From positions 1-6,240 of the forward strand of contig JAEYPG010000171.1 in NCBI GenBank assembly GCA_023410975.1: a stretch of 6,240 bases of DNA, given 5' to 3'. The DNA comes from Pseudomonadota bacterium (lineage in GTDB: Bacteria > Pseudomonadota > Gammaproteobacteria > Burkholderiales > Burkholderiaceae_C). Both the position numbers and the translations under genes were made by a program. The first letter of the stretch is position 1; the number at the start of each line of letters is the position of its first letter. The notes beneath the pieces are model-generated. The model saw only the letters and a list, made by a program, of their open reading frames with translations, made no database searches and had not been told where the DNA came from. Below are positions 1-6,100 of the stretch, piece by piece.

Positions 1-16
1 GCGCTGAGCCGCGCCT

Positions 17-44
17 GTGCAGCCGTGCCTGCGCACGGCTGCAC
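17..44. repeat. Perfect 12-bp inverted repeat with 4-nt loop
   Basis: Bases 17-28 (GTGCAGCCGTGC) are the exact reverse complement of 33-44, separated by CTGC. The hairpin is very GC-rich. No T-run follows it, so it is not a typical intrinsic terminator. It lies immediately before the point where similarity to the downstream TolC-like gene begins (about 46). It may be a REP-like palindrome, the end of a small mobile element, or the end of a gene cut by the window edge. Only the symmetry is seen; the role is unknown. Confidence 0.6.
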
Positions 45-45
45 G

Positions 46-226
46 CGCTCCTACCCCAACAGGCTCTCCTGCCAGCTGTTCGGCCTGCTGGCGCAGCTGC
101 ACGCCGCGCAGAGCAGGCTGGAGGCGATGCTGGGCGTGGATTGCTGCCCGGCAGCAGAGACGACCCCAGCCTGGGCAGGTTGCCGCGCTGCGCACCCAGC
201 TCAGCGCTACCCCGGTACCGGCGCCA
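46..226 (+). pseudogene. Decayed 3' remnant of a TolC-like outer-membrane efflux gene
   Basis: This stretch is a collapsed copy of the last third of the TolC-like gene at 750-2258. Three blocks match in order: 46-60 equals 1707-1721 exactly, 63-91 matches 1799-1827 with five mismatches, and 93-226 follows 2111-2250. The DNA between the blocks (about 77 and 283 bp in the intact gene) is missing. In the last block four small deletions (1, 1, 3 and 1 nt) shift the frame after LGVD and restore it at PGTGA. The recognisable peptides are RSYPN, LAQLHAAQS and PGTGA. The N-terminal two thirds, the second beta-hairpin region and most of the coiled coil are absent, so it cannot form a channel. The block is part of an open frame 25-453 (ATG at 25, TGA at 451-453), which an automatic caller could report as a 142-residue hypothetical protein. 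I regard it as a remnant. Confidence 0.75.
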
Positions 227-453
227 CGAGCCTGCAGATCTACACCGGCGGCGGCAACACCCGGGCGGACGACCGCAGCGGCGCGGTGGCACGGGACAAC
301 ACGCGGCTCCCGGCATGTGCGGCCATCGTTGATGACGCAATCGCCGAAAGCGTCGAGGGATTCACGCTCGAAGCCGAAGTGACCGGCGCCCGGCTCACCA
401 CCCGCATGGCCCCGATCGTGGACAACGGCGACCAGCGGCCTTCGCGGGCATGA
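219..453 (+). pseudogene. Remnant of a Calx-beta-like adhesin repeat fused to the TolC remnant
   Basis: From 219 the sequence stops following the TolC-like gene and follows the giant adhesin instead. Bases 219-340 align without gaps to 6114-6235. The first 54 bases (220-273) are about 80% identical by my count, the middle is poor, and agreement returns at GATGAC/GAGGAC. The peptide GATSLQIYTGGG corresponds to GATNLQVSTDGG of the adhesin (from residue 988). Further on, VDDAIAES, EGFTL and IVDN are the usual ending of Calx-beta-like repeats in large bacterial adhesins, so the fragment probably covers the repeat end that lies beyond 6240. It ends at the TGA at 451-453 with no further repeats or secretion signal. 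It could be translated as the tail of the 25-453 frame, but no good start context is seen, so it is more likely debris of a deleted second adhesin gene. Confidence 0.65.
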
Positions 454-511
454 CGGAGCCCCAAGTTCTCATCGCAACCAGGCTTGGACCGCCAAACCGC
501 CCCGCGCCGGC

Positions 512-539
512 TTGAAGCGTGGGCGGCAAGAAGAAAAAT
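512..539 (+). promoter_or_regulatory. Weak sigma70-like promoter candidate
   Basis: TTGAAG at 512-517 (four of six matches to the -35 consensus) and AAAAAT at 534-539 (four of six to the -10) are separated by 16 bp at the start of the AT-richer patch. The position fits an operon promoter, but the match is poor and chance is a real alternative. Confidence 0.22.
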
Positions 540-662
540 GTTTTTAGTGGGAAGCGCAATTTTCACCGTGATCTTCTTCACACACTGCACACGCTGAGCC
601 AGGCGTCGTTGATGCGAATGGCTGGAGCTGGGGGAGACTCCCAAGACAGATAGCCCAGCAAC

Positions 663-680
663 CGTGCCCGTCTGGGCACG
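663..680 (+). promoter_or_regulatory. Perfect 7-bp hairpin just upstream of the first ATG of the TolC-like frame
   Basis: CGTGCCC (663-669) and GGGCACG (674-680) are exact reverse complements with the loop GTCT. The hairpin ends three bases before the ATG at 684. The left arm competes with an alternative pairing of GCCCAG (653-658) with CTGGGC (672-677). No T-run follows, so it is not an intrinsic terminator. It would block ribosome access to the ATG at 684, which is one reason to prefer the start at 750. A regulatory role is only a possibility. Confidence 0.4.
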
Positions 681-739
681 CGCATGTCCATATCGCTGCC
701 CCCGAGCGCCCAGTCGGCCGCGACGGCGGCGCCTGTCGC

Positions 740-745
740 GGAGAG
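740..745 (+). promoter_or_regulatory. Ribosome binding site favouring the TTG start at 750
   Basis: GGAGAG at 740-745 resembles the Shine-Dalgarno core. GGAG ends six bases before the TTG at 750 and three bases before the GTG at 747. The upstream ATG at 684 has no purine-rich site in front of it and follows directly on a hairpin. Confidence 0.5.
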
Positions 746-749
746 AGTG

Positions 750-2258
750 TTGAAAAGCCGTTCCCTTACCTTGGTCGCTGCTGCGACAGCCGTCGTGCTG
801 GCCAGCGGTTGTGCGCAGCTGCAGCCCCCCAGCCCCAAGCCGCTGCAGGACAGCGACATCCAGGCGCAGCTGACGCTGGACCGCGCCGCCGTCCAGCGTG
901 ACGTCCAGCCGCTGGGCGCCAAGCTCACGCTCAACGAGGCCATTGCCCGCGCGCTGAAGTACAACCTCGAGCGCCGCGCCCGGATGCTGGAGCAAGCCCT
1001 GGCGGCCGAGCAGTTCGACGCCAGCCGCTACGACATGCTGCCCAAGCTGCTGGCCTCGGCCGGCTACGTCGCGCGCGACAGCGACCGCATCTCGCGCAGC
1101 ACCAAGCTCGACGGCACGCCCGTGGGTACCGACCCGCTGCTGTCGCAGTCGCGCAACCGTGCCCTCTACGGGCTGGAGCTGAGCTGGAGCGTGCTGGACT
1201 TCGGGCTGGCGCGCTACAGCAGCGAGCAAGCCGGCGACCGGCTGTTGGCCGCCGCGGAGCGCCGGCGCAAGGCCACGCACCAGCTGGTGCAGGACACGCG
1301 CGTGGCCTTCTGGCGCGTGGCCAGCGCGCAGCGGCTGCACGACGACGTGCAGGCCAGCCTCAAGCTCGCCGACGAGGCCATGGCCGACGCACGCCAGGTC
1401 GAAGCCGAGAAGCTGCGCTCGCCGCTGGAGTCGCTGCGCTTTCAGCGCCAGCTCACGGAGAACATGCGGCTGCTGGAGGCCATCGAGCAGGAGCTCACCA
1501 CCGCGCGCTTCGAGCTTGCGGCGCTGATCAACGCGCCCGTGATGCAGCAGACCACGCTGGCCATCGACGAGGAGATGCCCGTGGGCGACCCGCTGGCGCT
1601 CTCGCCCGAAGCCATGGAGGACCTGGCGCTGGCGCAGAACCCCGAGCTGCGCGAGCAGCTCTACCAGCGCCGCATTGCCGCCACCGAGGCGCGCAAGGTC
1701 ATCGCACGCTCCTACCCCAACGTCAGCTTCAACATCGGCCCGCGCTACGACACCGACCGCTACCTGGTCAACAACGGCTGGACCGAGGCCAGCGTGCAGC
1801 TCTCCTACAACCTGTTCAACCTGCTGGCCGTGCCGGCGCAAAAGCGCGCTGCCGAAGCCGGCATCGCGCTGGCCGACCAACGCCGGCTGGCCGCGCACGT
1901 GGCTACCGTGGCGCAGGTGCACGTGGCGCGCGAGCAGCTCATCGGCGCCCGGCGCCAGTTCGAACGCGCCGACGCGCTGTGGCAGCTCGACGACAAGATC
2001 ACGCGCCAGCTCACCAGCCGCGAGGAGGCCAAGGCCGGCTCCAAGCTCGAGCGCGTGGCCGCGCAGACCACCGCCATCGTCAGCCTGCTGCGCCGCTACC
2101 AGGCGCTGGCGCAGCTGCACGCCGCGCAGAGCAAGCTGCAAGCGACGCTGGGCGTGGACCTGCTGCCCGACAGCAGCGACGACCTCAGCCTGGAGCAGAT
2201 CGCCGCGCAGCTCCACACCCAGCTCAGCGCTATCCCCGGCACCGGCGCCAAGCCCTGA
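750..2258 (+). CDS. TolC-family outer-membrane efflux lipoprotein
   Basis: This is an outer-membrane channel of the TolC/OprM/NodT family (outer membrane efflux protein fold), likely a trimer spanning the outer membrane and periplasm and serving as the exit duct for an exporter. From TTG 750 (502 residues) the N-terminus MKSRSLTLVAAATAVVLASGC is a short basic segment, a hydrophobic core and a lipobox with Cys21, the only Cys in the protein. Two structural repeats follow: about residues 59-265 (opening LTLNEAIARAL) and 283-480 (opening LALSPEAMEDLALAQNPELR). Each consists of long helices rich in Ala, Leu, Arg and Glu around a beta-hairpin segment (LYGLELSWSVLDFG; ASVQLSYNLFNLL). The length is usual for the family. 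An in-frame ATG at 684 would add 22 residues before the signal peptide but lacks a ribosome site and follows a hairpin; GTG 747 is also possible. The adaptor gene starts 85 bp downstream. A degraded copy of its 3' part lies at 46-226. The substrate is inferred from the adhesin gene in the same operon, not shown. The family call is secure; the start is uncertain. Confidence 0.9.
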   Translation: MKSRSLTLVAAATAVVLASGCAQLQPPSPKPLQDSDIQAQLTLDRAAVQRDVQPLGAKLTLNEAIARALKYNLERRARMLEQALAAEQFDASRYDMLPKLLASAGYVARDSDRISRSTKLDGTPVGTDPLLSQSRNRALYGLELSWSVLDFGLARYSSEQAGDRLLAAAERRRKATHQLVQDTRVAFWRVASAQRLHDDVQASLKLADEAMADARQVEAEKLRSPLESLRFQRQLTENMRLLEAIEQELTTARFELAALINAPVMQQTTLAIDEEMPVGDPLALSPEAMEDLALAQNPELREQLYQRRIAATEARKVIARSYPNVSFNIGPRYDTDRYLVNNGWTEASVQLSYNLFNLLAVPAQKRAAEAGIALADQRRLAAHVATVAQVHVAREQLIGARRQFERADALWQLDDKITRQLTSREEAKAGSKLERVAAQTTAIVSLLRRYQALAQLHAAQSKLQATLGVDLLPDSSDDLSLEQIAAQLHTQLSAIPGTGAKP

Positions 2259-2281
2259 GCCGGGCCCAGCGCCAAGCCCTG
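2245..2281 (+). repeat. 13-bp direct repeat spanning the stop codon of the TolC-like gene
   Basis: GCGCCAAGCCCTG occurs at 2245-2257 and again at 2269-2281, a period of 24 bp. The first copy encodes the last residues (GAKP) and the start of the TGA stop; the second lies in the gap before the adaptor gene. It looks like a small local duplication that lengthened the spacer. No function is evident. Confidence 0.5.
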
Positions 2282-2343
2282 CACCTGGGCGCCCAGTCCT
2301 GATCCCAGGCGGCGCCCGCATCGTCATTCACGAAAGCATCCCG

Positions 2344-3099
2344 ATGTTCACCAAGCTCCATCGCAGGGCAGTTGCTGCGCTGGTCCTGTGCGGGCCGGCG
2401 CTGGCCCAGTCCGCGCCCGCCCTGCCCCCCGACACCGCGCCCGAGATGCGCGCGCAGCTCTCGCCGCGGCGCTTCACCACCGTGGCGGCCGAGATCGGTG
2501 CGCGCGTGCAGCGCCTGGGCGCGCAGGAGGGCGGATCGTTCAAGGCCGGCCAGACGTTGGTGAGCTTCGACTGCAGCCTGCAGCAGGCTCAGCTTGCGCG
2601 CGTGAAGGTGGCGCTGGAGGTGGCCACCAAGCAGTTGTCGACGCAATCGCGGCTGGCCGATCTCAACGCCACCGGACGCCAGGAGGTCGAGCTGGCCGAA
2701 GGCGAGGTGGCCAAGCAGCGCGCGGAGATCGCGCAGATGCAGGTGGTGCTGTCCAAGTGCAGCATCGCTGCGCCCTTCTCGGGCCGCGTGGCCGAGCAGA
2801 AGGTGCGCGAGCAACAGTACGTGCAGCCGGGCCAGGCCCTGCTGGAGATCATCGACGACACCGTGCTGGAGGTGGAGTTCATCATGCCCTCGCGCTGGTT
2901 GTCGCAGGTGCGCGTGGGCTCCGCGGTGCAGATCGCCGTGGACGAGACGGCGCGCACCTACCCGGCCAAGGTGCTGCGCCTGGGCGCGCGCGTCGACCCG
3001 GTGAGCCAGTCGGTGAAGGTCGTTGCGGCCATCGACGGCCGCCCCGCCGAGCTCATGGCCGGCATGAGCGGCCGGCTCATCATCGACCGCGCGCACTGA
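2344..3099 (+). CDS. HlyD/RND-type periplasmic adaptor (membrane fusion protein), short form
   Basis: This periplasmic adaptor probably links an inner-membrane pump to the TolC-like channel. The product has 251 residues, short against the roughly 350-450 usual for the superfamily. Residues 1-21 are a Sec signal peptide (KLHRR, then a hydrophobic stretch) with a likely cut after ALA. Residues about 46-77 (AEIGARVQRLGAQEGGSFKAGQTL) and 139-170 (CSIAAPFSGRVAEQKVREQQ, then YVQPGQALLEI) are the two halves of the lipoyl-like domain. Residues 78-138 between them form a short charged helical hairpin. The rest is a beta-barrel ending in MAGMSGRLIID. There is no clear membrane-proximal domain and no N-terminal membrane anchor, unlike classical HlyD. 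Cys77 and Cys139 flank the hairpin and could pair. The ATG at 2344 is chosen because it opens the signal peptide; the ribosome site (GAAAG, 2332-2336) is weak, so translation may depend on the preceding gene. The frame is open further upstream inside the TolC-like gene, but that part is not protein-like. Confidence 0.88.
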   Translation: MFTKLHRRAVAALVLCGPALAQSAPALPPDTAPEMRAQLSPRRFTTVAAEIGARVQRLGAQEGGSFKAGQTLVSFDCSLQQAQLARVKVALEVATKQLSTQSRLADLNATGRQEVELAEGEVAKQRAEIAQMQVVLSKCSIAAPFSGRVAEQKVREQQYVQPGQALLEIIDDTVLEVEFIMPSRWLSQVRVGSAVQIAVDETARTYPAKVLRLGARVDPVSQSVKVVAAIDGRPAELMAGMSGRLIIDRAH

Positions 3100-3141
3100 G
3101 CCTCGCCGCCAGGCGCTGACGTACTGAACAAGAAATCTGTG

Positions 3142-3147
3142 AGGGAG
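3142..3147 (+). promoter_or_regulatory. Strong ribosome binding site of the adhesin gene
   Basis: AGGGAG at 3142-3147, within a purine run at 3141-3149, stands six bases before the ATG at 3154. It is the best ribosome site in the window and fixes the start of the adhesin. The 54-bp gap after the adaptor stop contains only a 4-bp GCCT/AGGC hairpin (3100-3114) and no terminator, which supports co-transcription. Confidence 0.7.
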
Positions 3148-3153
3148 AGCCCC

Positions 3154-6100
3154 ATGTCCAAGCCCACCTGGAAGAAGAAGCCCCTGGCCTCCGCCATGCC
3201 GCGCGCCTGGGCGCTGGAGCCGCGGCTGATGTTCGATGCCGCCGCCGCCGCCACGGCCACGGAACACGTGGCCGACGCATCGGCCAGGGCTGCGGCCGAG
3301 GCCCAGACAGCGGCACGCGACAGCGCCCCGGCGCACGCGGCCGAGGCCCAGCCCGCCGCACGGCAGGAAGTGGTGTTCGTGGACTCCGGCATCACCGACT
3401 ACCAGGCACTGCTGCGCGCGCTGCCCGCGGGCGCGGAGGTGGTGATGCTCGATGCCGACCGCAACGGCTTCGAGCAGATGGCTCAGTACCTGCAGGGGCG
3501 CCACGGGCTGGACGCCATCCATCTGATCTCCGAAGGAGAGCGCGGTGCGGTGCGTGCCGGCTCGACCCTGCTCGACCTGGGCGCCACGTCCGCGCACGCG
3601 GCGGAGCTGCAGCGCATCGGCGCGGCGCTGAGCGACAGCGGCGACCTGCTGCTGTACGGCTGCAACGTGGGCCAGGGCAGCGAGGGAGCGGCCCTGCTGG
3701 AGCAGCTGGCCACCCTCACCGGAGCCGACATCGCCGCCTCCACCGACTGGAGCGGCAGCGCCGCCCTGGGCGCCAACTGGGAGCTCGAAGCGCGCGTGGG
3801 CAGCATCGAGAGCGCCGTGGCCATCGACGCGCTGCGGGCACAGGCCTATGGCGAGCGACTAGGCGTCTCGCCCACCATCACCAGCGCCACCTACAACGCC
3901 ACCAGCGGCGTGCTCACGGTCACGGGCAGCAGCATGACGGCGGGCGACACCATCGACGTGTCCAAGCTCACGCTCACCGGCGAAGGCGGCAGCACCTACA
4001 CGCTCACCAGCGCCAACGTCACGGCCAGCAGCGCCACGGCCTTCTCCGTCACGCTCAACGCCACCGACAAGGCCGCTTTCAATCAGATTGCCAACAAGGC
4101 CGGCACCACCTCCACCAGCGGCACCAGCTTCAACCTAGCCGCCGCGGCCGGCTGGGACGCGTCCAGCGCCAGCGACGCGGACGCCAGCAACGCGCTGACG
4201 GTAAGCAGCGTGCCGGTACCCGCCGTCACCAGCGCCACCTACGACCACCACACCGGTGTGCTCACCGTCACCGGCACCGGATTTCTCCGGCTCAGCGGCA
4301 GCAACAACGACATCGACGTCTCCAAGCTCACGCTTAGAGGCCAGGGCAACGCCACCTACACGCTGACCTCGGCAAATGTGGAGATCATCGACGGCACCAC
4401 CTTCACGGTCCAGCTCAACGCCGCGGACAAGGCCGCGGCCATCACGCTGCTCAACAAGAACGGCACCAGCTCCGTGGGCAGCACGGCCTACAACCTGGCC
4501 GCCGCAGACGACTGGGCCGCCGGTGCCGCCGCCAGCGTGAACGTAACCGACACCACGAATCCCGTCACGGTCAGCGGCGTGCCCACCATCGCCAGCGCCA
4601 GCTACGACATCAACACCGGCGTGCTCACCGTCACCGGCACCGGCTTCGTCGGGCTCGCCGGCAGCAACAACGACATCGACGTCTCCAAACTCACGCTCAT
4701 GGGCCAGGGCGGCGTTTCATACACCCTGACCTCGCCGAACGTCGAGATCTCCAGCGGCACCTCCTTCGCAGTCCAGCTCAACGCCGCGGACAAGACCGCG
4801 GCCAGCACGCTGTTCAACAAGAACGGCAACCTTTCTGCCGGCAACACGGCCTACAACCTGGCCGCCGCGGAGGACTGGGCCGCCGGCGCCCCCGCCTCCA
4901 TGGCCGTGGCCGACCTCACGAGCAACGCCGTGACGGTCAGCGGCGTGCTCACGTATACCCAGCTCACCTTCGAAGCCGCTCAAGCTGTCAACATCATTGG
5001 AGACGGTACGCACAACGGCGACGTCGTGCGCTACAGCAACGTCGTCACGGTCAATGGCAAGGCCGTCGATGCGGTGATCACCACCAGTGGGCTGACGGGC
5101 GCGACGGTCACTGCGTTCGACAGCCCCGGCACACCGGCCAACCTGCCGAAGAACTTCCAGCCGCTGTTGCAAGTGACCCAGGCCGGCGGCGGCGTGACGT
5201 TCAAGGTCGACTTCTACGAAGCCGGCACCTACAACAGCGGCACGGGTAGCGGCGTGGTCGTCACGCTGAACAACGTGGTGGTCAACTCCTACGACATCGA
5301 CGCCGTAGGCGGCGCCGACCGTCAGTACCAGGACTTCAAGGGATTCAACCGCTACGAGCTGGCCAGCTCGGCGGCGTCGACGCTCAGCACGACGGTCCTG
5401 GGTGACGGCTCGGTCCGCTTCCAGGCGCTTACGAACGTCAACAACAGCTGGATTTATTCGGACGACTATCGGGTCAAGGTCTATTACGACTCGATGAGCT
5501 CGTTCCAGTTCAGGACGGGCGTGGCCAACGCCGGAGCCACCGCCCACTTCTCTCTGCAGTTCGATGTCGGACCGGACTGGAGCAGTCCCACCGTCATCAA
5601 CGACACGCCGGCGCCCAGCCTGAGCTACAGCCCCACCAGCTTCACCGAGGCCGCGGCCAACGACGGCTCGGTCACGACCACCAGCACGATCACGCTGAGC
5701 AACGGCACCTTCACCGGGACCGACGGCCAACCGCTTTCGGGCATGAGTTTCGCCAACGTGCCCGCCGGTCTGACCGCAGTCGTCACGCGCGTGGACGCCA
5801 CGCACGCCACGCTGAGCTTCACGGGCTCCGCCATAGCCCATGCCAACGCCAACGATCTCTCCAACGTCACGGTGAGCTTCGGCGATGCTGCCTTCACCAG
5901 CGGCAACGCCAGTACCGTGGTAGGCGCCACCCGCAGCGACCTGTCCATCGACTTCAACGACTCGGCGGCCACCCCCGTCACGGTAACGAGCCCCACCGTC
6001 AACGAAGCCTCGCCGTACGCCGTCTTCACCGTTGCCGGCACTGCCGGCCAGGCGGTGAGCCTGTCACTGGCGGGTGTGAGCGCAACGGGTGGTGGCACTG

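Larger units (their letters stand above)
454..749 (+). other. Leader region without a gene, upstream of the export operon
   Basis: This is the longest gene-free stretch of the window. It contains an AT-richer patch at about 525-575, in contrast to the GC-rich surroundings, which is where a promoter would be expected. It also holds a weak inverted repeat GGGA/TCCC near 633-642 and a hairpin at 663-680. I see no tRNA, no small ORF with a good ribosome site, and no sequence I recognise as a c-di-GMP or other known riboswitch. If translation starts at 750, the transcribed leader is probably about 200 nt long. Confidence 0.5.

Noticed and set aside
541..545. T-run as a possible intrinsic terminator after the remnant
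   Set aside because: No GC-rich stem precedes it. The preceding AAAAA only forms a weak AT palindrome.
454..749. Possible riboswitch in the leader, considered because adhesins are often controlled by c-di-GMP
   Set aside because: I cannot find the conserved core of a c-di-GMP or other riboswitch that I know; only short simple hairpins are seen.
240..2327. Minus-strand open frame of 695 codons opposite the TolC-like gene
   Set aside because: The + strand frame is a clear TolC-family protein with signal peptide. The antisense product is a low-complexity Arg/Gly/Leu/Gln-rich string, typical of the complement of GC3-rich codons.
1675..2343. Upstream extension of the adaptor frame into the TolC-like gene
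   Set aside because: The part before 2344 is a Pro/Arg/Ser/Ala-rich frame-shadow of the TolC-like gene. The signal peptide starting at 2344 marks the true beginning.
2230..3597. Minus-strand open frame of 455 codons opposite the adaptor and adhesin start
   Set aside because: It is antisense to two recognisable genes, with biased composition rich in His, Gly, Leu and Arg and no known domain.
3871..4947. CRISPR-like periodicity
   Set aside because: The repeats are about 350-366 bp long, in frame and protein-coding, without short identical repeats and unique spacers.
4717..5841. Minus-strand open frame of 374 codons opposite the adhesin
   Set aside because: It is a shadow of the adhesin frame, rich in Val, Gly, Arg and Asp, with no domain or ribosome site recognised.
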